Below are positions 24,834-33,344 of a DNA stretch of 64,000 nucleotides, piece after piece. Both the position numbers and the translations under genes were made by a program. This DNA comes from Actinophytocola oryzae. GTDB lineage: Bacteria > Actinomycetota > Actinomycetes > Mycobacteriales > Pseudonocardiaceae. The notes under the pieces are model-generated. The model was given only the letters and a program-made list of their open reading frames with translations, was not told the DNA's origin and did no database searches. Every line of letters begins with the position of its first letter. Within the stretch, counting starts at the first letter, position 1. Location of the stretch: positions 1 through 64,000 of the forward strand of contig NZ_SOCP01000029.1 in assembly GCF_004364325.1 (NCBI RefSeq), given 5' to 3'.

Positions 24834-27800
24834 TCATGCGGCATCCACCCGCCCGCGATTACCTGACTTCTTTCCGTTCCCCGAGCCGTCCGGTGGTCCG
24901 TCCAGGTTCGGGTCGTCATCGGTGAGGCCCAGTTCGAAGTCCGCCGCGAGGTCGAACTCGGCCTGCTCCTCCACGTAGTCCGTCGCCCCTTCGCGGGGTT
25001 TCGGCTCGTCGGACGGCAGCTCCGGTGCGCGTGCCTCCGAGGCGATGACCGCCCCCGGTGCCACGTCGCGCAGGGCGTCCGGGGTCGTGTCCATCACGCC
25101 GCGCAGGTGGTCGAGGTGCGGGCCCGACAGGTCGATGCGGATGCGTTCCACACCGCCCGCGCCGTCGCCGAAGATGAACTGGCGCGGGGACGTGTCGCGG
25201 ACCGCGTCGCGGTGGCCGCCGGGGCGACGGCCGAGGGAGGCCACCACCTGCTCGTAGCCCGCGCCCACCGGCACCTTCAGCAGCCGCAGCGCGTCCTCCT
25301 GTGCCTGGTCGTCGTCGAGTCGTCCGACGAACACCGAGTCCAGCAGCGTGACGAAGCCCTGGATGCGGAGGAAGTCGGCCGGGATCTGCGAGGACAGGAG
25401 CACACGAACGTTCCATTTACGGGAGTCACGGGCGAACCGGTTCATGAGCACCCGGCCCGTCGGCACCTCCGACAGGAAGAACGCCTCGTCGATCCACACG
25501 CCTTTGCGAGTGTCCTTCGTGCGTTCGTAGATCGACCGCTGCGTCAGCCACGCCGCCAGGTTGAGCATCTCGACACCGAGGGACTCGGCGTCGGTCCAGT
25601 GCTCGCGGCCCACACCGTCCTTCGGCAGCGTCAGGCCCGCCATGGTCATGACCGTCAGGCGGTCGTCACGCTGCTCGGTGTACGGGTCCGCGTCCTTCTC
25701 CGGGATGAGCAGCGACATGCGCTCCCGCATCTCGTCCAGGAAGTCCGCGACCACGACCGCGTGCTCGTGGTGCTCCGACGCGTCCCGCCGCAGCGCCTCG
25801 AACACCAGGCTCGGGTCGGCGTCCGCGCGGCCACCGACCATGCGGACCGCCCGCAGCAGCACGATGCGGGTCTGCGGCATGCGTGCGATGTCGTAGGGCA
25901 GCAACCCGGTCAGCACGTCCAGCGCCAGACGACGCCTGGTGGCCGCCGCCAGTGCCTTCTCGCGCCGCCACGCGCGCTCCGGGTCGTCCTCGTCGCGGAA
26001 GTGGTCGAACTGCGGCTCCGCCACCACCCGGTACGGGTTCAGGATGCCGGGCTGTGCGTTCAACAGGTTGATCGGCCGCGCGTAGGGCCGCAGCTCCGGC
26101 AGGTCGCACAGCTTCGTCAGCGGGCCGGACGGGTCGAGGATCGTCCAGTGGGCCCCGGCTCGCAGCGTCTTGTAGACGATGCCGCCGCCGAGGAACGACT
26201 TGCCGCCACCGAGACCGGCGACCATCGCGGTCAGACCGGACCCGTCGCGGATCTCCTGGGCCATCCACGGGTCCCACGCCACCGGGCGCCGGGTCGCCGT
26301 GCACGTCTCGCCGAGCAGGATCCCCCGCCGGTCGCCGACCTCGGCCGTGGCCGTCGGGACCGCCGCCGCGGCCCAGACCACCGAGCCGCGCCGCATGTAC
26401 GCGGAGGAGGCCAGGTGCTCGCCGGGGATGAACTCCCTGGCCAGCGCGTACTGGGCCTCCGGGTGCTCGATCGCGACCTTCGGCTTGTACAGCTCGAGGA
26501 CCTGCTGCGCGAGGCGCAACGCGTCGCGCTCGGTCGGGCCGGACACCGCGAGCCGCCACCACGAGCGCACCCGGGTGGCCAGGGCGGTGAAGCCCGAGGT
26601 CATCTCGTCGTCGATCTCCAGCACCCGCGACGCCTGGCGGGCCAGCGACTGCGGCGGCTCCAGCTCGTGCTCGTCGGTGTAGTGCCGGACCTGCGAGCGG
26701 ACCTTGTTCATCTGTCGCGCCAGCTCGCCCTGGACCTCCTCGGGGCGGCGCACGTAGATGCGTGCCGACCACTCGACGGACGCCGCGAGGCGGTCGGAGT
26801 GCTGCAGCCAGGGGTCGTCCAGCTCGGGGATCTGCAGGCCGTGCATCTGCCCGACGGTCAGCACCGCGACGTGTCGCGTCATGCCGGCGTTCGAGCCGGT
26901 GCGGCCGCGCACGGTGACGGTCGGCGCGTAGGGCTCCTGGTGGAAGTCCGCCGCGTCGGTGAACGAGGCCAGGTCCTCCGGCTCCCACACCGAATCCGGC
27001 ACCGCGGGCAGGTTGCGCGGCGCGGGCAGCCCCAGCGAGCACGACCGGTGCATCAGCCAGGACATCTCCTGCGCTGAGGCGGGCCTGCCCTCCAGCCCGG
27101 CGGACGCGATCACCTGGTCGAGGTGCTCGACCTCGGAGTCGATGGCGAGCAGCTCGGCGTCGACGGCGGCCGGGAAGATCCTGCGCAGCAGTGGCGCGGC
27201 GCGCTCGACGGCCCGGTCGACCATGTTGCGGGTCTGGACCTGGACCCCCAGGTAGACCTCCTTCTCCGCCATCGACCGGCCGAGCAGCTGCTGCTGCTCG
27301 CCGATCAGGTAGTCGTCGAAGGACAGCGCGCCGGAGGTGTCGGGCAGGCGGTTGACCGCGTTGTGCACGTGCGCCTCGGCCCACATGCGGATCGGGTACG
27401 GCCTCGTCGTGACCCGCAGGTGCATCCAGCGGCCTGCCAGCTCCGCGTACTGGCCCGCGATCGCGGCGATCAGGTCCTGGCGCTGCGAGTCCGAACGGAA
27501 CGACCAGCGCTGCGGCGCCAGCCGGTACCACGCGAACACGTCGGTGCCGTTGCGAAGGAGGTGACCATCGATGCTTCGGGCCGCGATCGACGGGGTATAC
27601 GTGGGAATGGACTGCTCCCCGGGAAGACGACGGTTGTGCTTGTTGTCGCCGGCCGGCCGGTACTGCGGGGCCGGCGGTGGTACCTGTCTCGCCATGGGTG
27701 GGTCGAGCAGTTCGTGATCCGGTGCGGCGTGCCGGCCCCTGAGGTTCGCGGACGGCTGCTGGTGACGTCTGGCGGGCGCCGGGTACGGCGTGCCTTGCCG

Positions 27801-27836
27801 CGGCTCAGGCTCGTGCTTGCTTCGTCGTGCGAACAC
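24834..27836 (-). CDS. VirB4/TraE-like secretion ATPase
   Basis: At 1000 residues this is the largest cluster protein. A Pro/Arg-rich N-terminal extension (~1-90) precedes a VirB4-type N-terminal domain. The C-terminal RecA-like motor has a P-loop GLGGGKSF (Lys546) and Walker B VWIDEAFF (Asp783, Glu784), then LLSSQIPADF, the typical Q-containing sensor. VirB4 ATPases power pilus and channel assembly and are the defining component of type IV secretion systems. GTG 27836 has GGAGGGGG just upstream and overlaps the preceding gene by 32 nt. The acidic C-terminal tail has no recognised domain. Confidence 0.85.
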   Translation of the reverse strand: MFARRSKHEPEPRQGTPYPAPARRHQQPSANLRGRHAAPDHELLDPPMARQVPPPAPQYRPAGDNKHNRRLPGEQSIPTYTPSIAARSIDGHLLRNGTDVFAWYRLAPQRWSFRSDSQRQDLIAAIAGQYAELAGRWMHLRVTTRPYPIRMWAEAHVHNAVNRLPDTSGALSFDDYLIGEQQQLLGRSMAEKEVYLGVQVQTRNMVDRAVERAAPLLRRIFPAAVDAELLAIDSEVEHLDQVIASAGLEGRPASAQEMSWLMHRSCSLGLPAPRNLPAVPDSVWEPEDLASFTDAADFHQEPYAPTVTVRGRTGSNAGMTRHVAVLTVGQMHGLQIPELDDPWLQHSDRLAASVEWSARIYVRRPEEVQGELARQMNKVRSQVRHYTDEHELEPPQSLARQASRVLEIDDEMTSGFTALATRVRSWWRLAVSGPTERDALRLAQQVLELYKPKVAIEHPEAQYALAREFIPGEHLASSAYMRRGSVVWAAAAVPTATAEVGDRRGILLGETCTATRRPVAWDPWMAQEIRDGSGLTAMVAGLGGGKSFLGGGIVYKTLRAGAHWTILDPSGPLTKLCDLPELRPYARPINLLNAQPGILNPYRVVAEPQFDHFRDEDDPERAWRREKALAAATRRRLALDVLTGLLPYDIARMPQTRIVLLRAVRMVGGRADADPSLVFEALRRDASEHHEHAVVVADFLDEMRERMSLLIPEKDADPYTEQRDDRLTVMTMAGLTLPKDGVGREHWTDAESLGVEMLNLAAWLTQRSIYERTKDTRKGVWIDEAFFLSEVPTGRVLMNRFARDSRKWNVRVLLSSQIPADFLRIQGFVTLLDSVFVGRLDDDQAQEDALRLLKVPVGAGYEQVVASLGRRPGGHRDAVRDTSPRQFIFGDGAGGVERIRIDLSGPHLDHLRGVMDTTPDALRDVAPGAVIASEARAPELPSDEPKPREGATDYVEEQAEFDLAADFELGLTDDDPNLDGPPDGSGNGKKSGNRGRVDAA

Positions 27837-28227
27837 CGCGCCCCCTCCCGCGTCTCGTCGGTTGCCGCCTCGGCCGGGTCGTGCTGACCCGGACCCTGGT
27901 GGCGGTGACGGCGCCGCCCTGACCCGCGCTCGTCTCCCGTGGCGCGGTCAACTCGCGAATCCACATCGAGGCCACCGCCGACAGCGGCCGCTCGTGACTG
28001 ATCTTGGCGCAGATGATCCTGGTCAGCAGGATGGTGGCCACGATCCCCCACGCGATCGCCCAGAAGAGCGAGATCCCGAGCTTGCGCTCGACGGTGAGCA
28101 CGATGAGGAAGACGAACACTCCGACGCCCCACGCCACGTAACGGGCCCGCCAGGGCATCGTGGCCCGTGGGGGCCCGAGCCAGACGGCGTCGACGCGGTA
28201 CACCTCGTCGTCGGTACGAATGCGCAC
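27805..28227 (-). CDS. Small two-TM protein, VirB3/PrgI-like
   Basis: The 140-residue protein has a short N-terminal strand (RIRTDDEVYRVD), two adjacent membrane segments (~30-46 and 50-70), a conserved-looking HERPLSAVASMWIREL stretch and a basic, disordered C terminus. VirB3 and PrgI proteins are short two-helix membrane partners of VirB4, and this gene directly precedes and overlaps the VirB4-like gene. Assignment is by topology and position; the basic tail is an addition. Confidence 0.62.
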   Translation of the reverse strand: MRIRTDDEVYRVDAVWLGPPRATMPWRARYVAWGVGVFVFLIVLTVERKLGISLFWAIAWGIVATILLTRIICAKISHERPLSAVASMWIRELTAPRETSAGQGGAVTATRVRVSTTRPRRQPTRRGRGRGVRTTKQARA

Positions 28228-28240
28228 AGGTGCCCTCTGC

Positions 28241-28513
28241 TCAGCCGGTGAAGAGTCCGGCGATCCAGGTGCCGATGTTCTTGCCGGCGTCCGTGGTCAC
28301 CGCCAACCCGATGATGGCCAGGGCGACGATCACTCCGCCGAGCCGTCGCATGACGCCGGCGTTGTCTCCCTTGCCGCCGCCGAGCCACAGGAGGAGGAGT
28401 GCGACCACCAGCAGCAGTAGCGGGATGATGTTGTTCAGGATCCAGTCACGGACCCCGCTTGTGCCCAAACCACCGGTTTCCTGGGCGAGCTCGAGGGTGG
28501 TCATGGCGATCAT
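28241..28513 (-). CDS. Pilin/VirB2-like small membrane protein
   Basis: The 90-residue protein has a polar start and two hydrophobic helices (~29-45 and ~58-73) separated by a short Gly/Lys loop (GGGKGDNAG), ending GTWIAGLFTG. This matches VirB2/TrbC-type pilins in size and topology, though no long cleaved signal is apparent. GGGAG lies 8 nt before ATG 28513. It is the first gene of the cluster, as virB2 commonly is, with 13 nt to the next gene. Confidence 0.62.
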   Translation of the reverse strand: MIAMTTLELAQETGGLGTSGVRDWILNNIIPLLLLVVALLLLWLGGGKGDNAGVMRRLGGVIVALAIIGLAVTTDAGKNIGTWIAGLFTG

Positions 28514-28995
28514 GTTCTTAGCTCCCGTGTGCGCGGCCGCTGATGCCTGCCGTTCGTAGACGAGTAGAGCACGCTCACATCACGATGTGTAGTGATGAGA
28601 GGGCGCTCCGTAGATCATCTTCTGACGCGGTCATATTCTCCTCGGCGCTCGACGACGTGCCATCTGACCACACACATGATGAAGCGCGAAGGGCCTCCAC
28701 GTCGTCACGGTCACTCGTCTGTACCAATATGTCGGTAGGTTCACCCACTTGCTGAGGGCGTCCTAACTGTAGGTGCGGGACGCGACGCGTCAACCCACCA
28801 CTACACGGTTGGGTGTCACCCATTTGGCGTATCGCAACACCTAGAGGTGTATTCGCCACACTGTCCTTGACCGTTCTACCCGCACGTGGAGCGGGCCGAG
28901 ATCACACACGGTCCACCATGGTCCCCGCGGTGTGGATCGTGATCGAAACGCCGCACACCAAGCGTCTCCTCCTCGGGGTTCGTGGCCCCTGGGCT
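28514..28995. promoter_or_regulatory. AT-richer leader of the T4SS-like cluster
   Basis: These ~480 bp lie between the pilin-like gene and rnpB and are visibly less GC-rich than the surroundings. On the minus strand TTGACG (28793-28788), a 16-nt spacer and TACAGT (28771-28766) form a plausible promoter about 250 nt before the first gene. Upstream are two small dyads: GGGTG/CACCC (28811-28821) and ACACCTAGAGGTGT (28837-28850). A minus-strand open frame (28575-28859) has only ~60% GC at third positions and no ribosome binding site, so I did not call it. The long leader and low GC suggest regulation, for example by an Lsr2-type silencer (inference). Confidence 0.5.
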
Positions 28996-29396
28996 GGGCG
29001 GACGAGCCGGCATGTAAGCCGGATCCTGTCCCCGGCCTCGCGGCCGGTGGGCGGTCATCCATCTGGACCTGCCGTCGCCGACAGGCTCTAGCGGCCTACC
29101 CGCAGGCTCGGGCGAGCAGCCCTCGAACGCCTGCGCGAGTACCCCTTTCGGGGCACCCTTCTTGGCCTTGCTCCGGGTGGGGTTTACCTAGCCACTCCGG
29201 TCACCCGGAGTGCTGGTGGTCTCTTACACCACCGTTTCACCCTTACCTGGCCACGTTGCCGCCAGGCGGTCTGTTCTCTGTGGCACTGTCCCGCGGGTCG
29301 CCCCGGGTTGCCGTTAACAACCACCCTGCCCTTCGGAGTCCGGACTTTCCTCGACGGGCTCATCACCCGCCGCGACCGCCCTGCCGACTCGTCCGC
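28996..29396 (-). ncRNA. rnpB: RNase P RNA, class A
   Basis: Read on the minus strand, this ~400-nt RNA has the hallmark GAGGAAAGTCCGGACT segment and ACAGTGCCACAGAGAACAG. It also has GGTGAAACGGTGGTGTAAGA, AGGTAAACCCCACC near the middle, and a GATCCGGCTTACA end. The termini pair as helix P1 (GGACGAGTCGGC with GCCGGCTCGTCC), which sets the ends to within a few bases. It is the catalytic RNA that matures tRNA 5' ends. Position near the RNase H/CobC gene fits related actinobacteria. Confidence 0.96.
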
Positions 29397-29502
29397 GTCA
29401 CCAAGGGTAACGCCCCGCCCAGAAGTGGATCATGGCAACCTGTGCGCGGCCGAGGTTTCGCCCGCCGAGTCTCCCACCTCCTGCGCCGGATGTCCGCTCC
29501 AG

Positions 29503-29648
29503 TTGTCCACAGGTCGAGTTGTCCACAACCAAGATCGACATCCCCGCAACTGTCACCCCCTGCCGGTAGACTGGCGTGGCGGGGTGCCCCCGGGATCGGG
29601 TGGGGGCTGCCCGAGGTGACCAGCTGCGTTGGCATTGATCAAGATTTT
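29503..29648 (+). repeat. DnaA-box repeat, copy A
   Basis: Two TTGTCCACA DnaA boxes (29503-29511 and 29519-29527) are followed ~45 nt later by the family core: TAGACTGGC, then GGGG, then GCCCCC-N10-GGGGGC-TGCC (to ~29611). Copy A is nearly identical to copy D over ~140 bp, including ACCAAGATCGACATCCCC-type sequence between boxes and core and a distal TTGATCAA. It fills the spacer between rnpB (5' side) and the RNase H/CobC gene (3' end). No credible gene is present. Confidence 0.88.
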
Positions 29649-29681
29649 GCGGACCAGTGCGTTCGTGTGGTGACGTGGCCG

Positions 29682-30734
29682 TCAGGTCAGGTGTGAGGTG
29701 TCGTTGACCAGGCGCACCGAGGCGTTGCCGTCCGGGTAGAACTCCACGATCGACAGCGACGCCAGATCGAGGTGCAGGCGGAACAGCAGTGACGGGCCCG
29801 CGTCCAGGCCTATGCGCAGCAGCGACTTGATGGGCGTCACATGACTGACCAGTACCACGGTCTGACCCGCGTACCGTTCCACCAGTTCGTCGCGGGCCGT
29901 CGTCACCCTGGTGTGGACCGCGTTGAAGCTTTCGCCGTTCGGTGGCGCCGTGGCCGGGTCACCCAGCCAGCGGCGGTGCAGGGCCGGGTCCCGCTCGGCC
30001 GCTTCCTGGAACGTCAGCCGCTCCCAGTCGCCGAAGTCGGTCTCTATCAGGCCTTCGTGGGTTTCCACCTCGTGGCCCGACGCCGACGCCACTTCCTCCG
30101 CTGTCTGCCTGGCGCGGCCGAGCGGCGACGAGACCACCGCCGCGAAGTCCAGTGTGGACAGTCTGGTCGCTGCCGCCTTCGCCTGCCGCACGCCGGTTTC
30201 CGTCATCGGGACGTCGCCGCGACCCGAGTAGCGGCGTTCGCCGGACAGCGCGGTTTGGCCGTGGCGCAACAGAAGCAGGCGGGTGGGCGTGCCTGTCGCA
30301 CCCGTCCAGCGGGCGGGTGCCTTCGCGTCGAGGCCCGCCTGTGCGTCCATCGCCTCGTTGGCCAGGCGGTCCGCGTGCGTGTTCTGCGCTCGCGGGATCC
30401 ACGTGTAGGTGACCTCGTCGAACGACGACGCCACTGACGCGGCCGTAGCGGCCAGCGGTTTGAGCGCCTCGTTCCTCACCTGCCAGCGGCCGGACATCTG
30501 CTCGACCACCAGTTTCGAGTCCATGCGGACGGCCACGACCGTGGCGCCCAGGTCCCGTGCCGCCGACAGGCCCGCGATCAGGCCCTGGTACTCGGCGACG
30601 TTGTTCGTCGCCAGCCCAAGGCCCTCGGCACGCTCCGCCAGGACGGCACCGTCCGGGGCGAAGACCGCCGCGCCGTAGCCTGCCGGCCCGGGGTTGCCGC
30701 GTGAGCCGCCGTCGGCCTCTACGACGACCCTCAC
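29682..30734 (-). CDS. Bifunctional RNase HI / CobC-like phosphatase
   Basis: The 350-residue fusion has an N-terminal RNase H fold (~1-135) with Asp8 (EADGGSRGNPG), Glu48 (NNVAEYQGL), Asp72 (VRMDSKL) and Asp122 (HADRLANEA), the four metal-binding acids. The C-terminal histidine phosphatase domain (~150-350) has LLRHGQT (His158) and SHVTPI. The mycobacterial counterpart Rv2228c hydrolyses RNA:DNA hybrids and dephosphorylates alpha-ribazole phosphate, linking genome maintenance and cobalamin loop assembly. GTG 30734 overlaps the upstream stop (GTGA), which fixes the start. Confidence 0.93.
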   Translation of the reverse strand: MRVVVEADGGSRGNPGPAGYGAAVFAPDGAVLAERAEGLGLATNNVAEYQGLIAGLSAARDLGATVVAVRMDSKLVVEQMSGRWQVRNEALKPLAATAASVASSFDEVTYTWIPRAQNTHADRLANEAMDAQAGLDAKAPARWTGATGTPTRLLLLRHGQTALSGERRYSGRGDVPMTETGVRQAKAAATRLSTLDFAAVVSSPLGRARQTAEEVASASGHEVETHEGLIETDFGDWERLTFQEAAERDPALHRRWLGDPATAPPNGESFNAVHTRVTTARDELVERYAGQTVVLVSHVTPIKSLLRIGLDAGPSLLFRLHLDLASLSIVEFYPDGNASVRLVNDTSHLT

Positions 30735-31468
30735 AAGCCGGACTCGCCGGTGCGGACCATGATCGCGCCGCACTCCTCGCAGGTCACGACCTCGTCGGCG
30801 GCGGTGTTCGCGATTCGGGAGATCGCGCTGCGGTCCAGTTCGATGCGGCACGCGCCGCAGCGGCGGGCACGCAGCAGCGACGCGCCGATGCCCTTGTTCC
30901 CGCGGACCCGTTCGTACAGGTCCATCAGGGGCTGCGGGAACGCCGGCGCGAGCTTCTCGCGGTCCGCGGAGCGGCGGGCCCAGGTCGTCTCGAGGTCGGC
31001 CAGCGCGTGGTCGCGGCGGCCCGCCGCGTCCGACAGCGCCTCCTCCGCCTTCGCCAGCTCCACCGACGCGTGCTGGCCGTCCAGCTCGACCGCCTCGCGG
31101 CGCTCCATCAGCTCCAGCAGCTCGTCCTCGAGCGTGGTCTGCCGACGCTGCAACGTGTTCAGCTCGTGTTCGAGGTCGGTCATCTGCTTGGCGGACACCG
31201 TGCCGCCTGCCATCAGCGCACGGTCGCGGTCCTCGCGGGCGCGGACCGCGTCGATCTCCTTCTCCTGTCGCTTGACCTCGCGGTCCAGGTCGCCGAGCGC
31301 GGTCTCGTTCGCGACCTTCGCATCCTTGCGAGCCTGCACCGACATCTCGGCCTCGGCGATCTCCGCGAGCTCCGGCAACGTCCTGCGCTGGTGGTCGACG
31401 CGAGCCAGCTCGGCGTCGACGTCGGCGAGCTCGAGCAGCCTGCGCTGCACTGCGGGATCGGCTTTCAA
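30731..31468 (-). CDS. Coiled-coil protein with C4 zinc ribbon
   Basis: The 245-residue protein is mostly a long coiled-coil hairpin (~10-170, rich in Glu/Arg/Leu/Ala), then LMDLYERVR, and a C-terminal zinc ribbon formed by Cys204-x2-Cys207 and Cys230-x2-Cys233. It is the counterpart of mycobacterial Rv2229c (also 245 residues as I recall), of unknown function but conserved next to Nif3 and RNase H/CobC. The TTG start at 31468 is chosen because GGAGG lies 8 nt upstream and it overlaps the Nif3 stop (TTGA). Confidence 0.88.
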   Translation of the reverse strand: MKADPAVQRRLLELADVDAELARVDHQRRTLPELAEIAEAEMSVQARKDAKVANETALGDLDREVKRQEKEIDAVRAREDRDRALMAGGTVSAKQMTDLEHELNTLQRRQTTLEDELLELMERREAVELDGQHASVELAKAEEALSDAAGRRDHALADLETTWARRSADREKLAPAFPQPLMDLYERVRGNKGIGASLLRARRCGACRIELDRSAISRIANTAADEVVTCEECGAIMVRTGESGL

Positions 31469-32295
31469 CCTGGGATCCTCCGGTTCTGTCCGGCCGTTGC
31501 GACGGCCCATGGATCGGTGCGACGGGTTGACACGGTGATGTCGACGTTACCGCCGAACCTCTCCCGCAGGATCGCCGCCGCCTGCTCGCACCACGGCCAC
31601 TCGCTCGCCCAGTGCGCGACGTCGACCAGCGCGGGCGCGCCGGGCACGGCGAGATGCTCGCTCGCCGGGTGATGGCGCAGGTCAGCGGTGACGTAGGCAT
31701 CAACGCCCAGCGCGGTGGCCATGGCGAGATGGGAGTCGCCGGCACCACCGGCCACGGCGACCCTCCTGATCGGGCGGTCCGGGTCGCCCGCGCCACGCAC
31801 CCCGGCCGCGGTCTCGGGCAGCGCCTCGGCCACCCGGGCCACGAAGTCCCCGAATGGTTCCGGCGCAGGCAGCTCGCCGATCCGACCGATGCCGGTGCGC
31901 CCGTCCTCCTTGGGGTCGAGCGGGCCGGTGACGGTCAGCCCCAGGGCGGACGCCAGCGCGTCGGACACGCCGGGGAAGGCGGAGTCCGCGTTGGTGTGCG
32001 CGCAGAAGAGCCCGACGCCGGCACGGATCATGCGGTGCACGAGGCCGCCCTTCGGCGTGCTCGCCGGGACGCCGTGCACTCCCCTGAGCAGCAGGGGATG
32101 GTGGGCGACGAGCAGCTGCGCGCCGGCTTCGACCGCTTCGTCCACTGTGGATTCGACGGGGTCCACGCAGATGAGGACCCTCGAAACGGGCTCGGCCGGG
32201 TCGCCGCACACGAGCCCGACGGCGTCCCATGACTCGGCGAGCGCGGGCGGGTAGGCCGCTTCGAGTGCCGCGACGACGTCGCCGACAGTGGTCAA
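31465..32295 (-). CDS. Nif3-like dinuclear metal centre protein
   Basis: The 276-residue member of the Nif3/YqfO/YbgI family shows AESWDAVGLVCGDP, AHHPLLLRG (paired His), FCAHTNAD, and the C-terminal VDVAHWASEW motif, which together bind two metal ions in a toroidal hexamer. The cellular function is not settled; a GTP cyclohydrolase-like or metal-insertion role has been proposed. The TTG start at 32295 overlaps the CobC stop (TTGA). The gene is part of a tightly coupled four-gene operon. Confidence 0.9.
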   Translation of the reverse strand: MTTVGDVVAALEAAYPPALAESWDAVGLVCGDPAEPVSRVLICVDPVESTVDEAVEAGAQLLVAHHPLLLRGVHGVPASTPKGGLVHRMIRAGVGLFCAHTNADSAFPGVSDALASALGLTVTGPLDPKEDGRTGIGRIGELPAPEPFGDFVARVAEALPETAAGVRGAGDPDRPIRRVAVAGGAGDSHLAMATALGVDAYVTADLRHHPASEHLAVPGAPALVDVAHWASEWPWCEQAAAILRERFGGNVDITVSTRRTDPWAVATAGQNRRIPG

Positions 32296-33305
32296 GGTGT
32301 GCGTACCTCCGTGGTCAGCTCGGCGAGTGCGGCCAGCAGGTCCGCGCACCGCGCCGGTTCACGCACCGCCACGCGCAGGTGGTCGGTGCTCAGTCCGGGA
32401 AAGGTATCGCCCCTGCGGACCGCGATGCCCCGCTGCCTGAGGGCGAGGCGCACGTGCTCGCCGTTCGGGACCTCGATCAGCAGGAAGGGCGCGGCGGCCG
32501 GCTCGTGGACGTGGACACCGGGCAGGTCCCCGAGCTGCTTGGCGAGCCACGCGCGGTGGTCCTCCAGCTCCCTCGCCGCGGCGGCGGCCTCCTCGACGGC
32601 GTGCGGCTCGGCACAGGCGGTGACGGCTTCGAGGACGAGCGTGCCGACGGGCCAGTGCGGGCGGTGCGTCGCGAGCCTGCGCAGCAGGTCGGGGGCGCCG
32701 AGCGCGTAGCCGGCGCGGAGGCCGGGGAGGGCCCAGGTCTTGGTGAGGCTGCGGAGGACGAGGAGCCCGGGCAGGTCCGCGCCGGCCAGGGACTCGCGCT
32801 CGCCGGGGACGGCGTCCATGAACGCCTCGTCGACGACGAGCACGCGTCCGGGGCGGGCGAGGGCGCTGATGGTCGCGGCGGGGTGCAGCTCGGAGGTCGG
32901 GTTGGTGGGGTTGCCGAGGACGACGAGGTCGGCGTCGTCGGGGACGGGGTCGCGGTGCATGACCCGGTGGACGGGCACGCCCGCGGTGCGGAGGGCGACC
33001 TCGGGCTCGGTGAAGGAGGGGTGCAGGACGGCGGCGAGCCGGGGGGCGAGCGCGGGCAGGAGCGCGAACCCCTCCGCGGCCCCGTTGAGGACGAGGACGT
33101 CGTCGGGGTCGCGCCCGTGTCGAGCGGCGACGGCCTCACGGGCACGGCTGTCGTCGAGCGCGGAAGGATAGGTGCCGAGGCGGCCGAGCGCCTCGGCGAG
33201 CCGTTCACGAAGCCAGGTGGGCGGCGCCGACCCCCGGACGTTCACGGCGAAGTCCTGCAGGCCAGGCGCCGCGTCCACGTCGCCGTGATGCCGCAGGTCG
33301 CTCAT
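32292..33305 (-). CDS. cobC: PLP aminotransferase-fold threonine-phosphate decarboxylase (CobC type)
   Basis: The 337-residue class I/II aminotransferase-fold enzyme has the PLP-binding lysine in RSLTKTWALPGLRAGY (Lys189) and VVDEAF (Asp159). It shows the NVRGSAPPTWL opening and TYPSALDD that are typical of CobC/CobD-type L-threonine-O-3-phosphate decarboxylases making the aminopropanol arm of cobalamin. HisC is the main alternative, but the adjacent CobC-phosphatase domain gene and mycobacterial order favour this call. ATG 33305 lies 7 nt below TATGAT, compatible with a leaderless message; an ATG at 33317 is the alternative. Confidence 0.8.
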   Translation of the reverse strand: MSDLRHHGDVDAAPGLQDFAVNVRGSAPPTWLRERLAEALGRLGTYPSALDDSRAREAVAARHGRDPDDVLVLNGAAEGFALLPALAPRLAAVLHPSFTEPEVALRTAGVPVHRVMHRDPVPDDADLVVLGNPTNPTSELHPAATISALARPGRVLVVDEAFMDAVPGERESLAGADLPGLLVLRSLTKTWALPGLRAGYALGAPDLLRRLATHRPHWPVGTLVLEAVTACAEPHAVEEAAAAARELEDHRAWLAKQLGDLPGVHVHEPAAAPFLLIEVPNGEHVRLALRQRGIAVRRGDTFPGLSTDHLRVAVREPARCADLLAALAELTTEVRTP

Positions 33306-33344
33306 CCGGGCGATCATAATTCGCCGAGAAACCCAGCTGGTTGC

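Noticed and set aside
20373..28513. Integrative conjugative element
   Set aside because: No integrase, relaxase, coupling protein, replication gene, tRNA or direct repeat was found at or inside the cluster boundaries in this window.
28575..28859. 94-residue minus-strand open frame upstream of the T4SS-like cluster
   Set aside because: Third-position GC is only about 60%, no ribosome binding site is seen, and it overlaps the best promoter candidate; treated as leader DNA.
29682..31796. Apparent 704-residue protein extending RNase H/CobC upstream
   Set aside because: The N-terminal half is an alternative-frame shadow of the zinc-ribbon and Nif3 genes; the GTGA overlap at 30734 gives the natural start.
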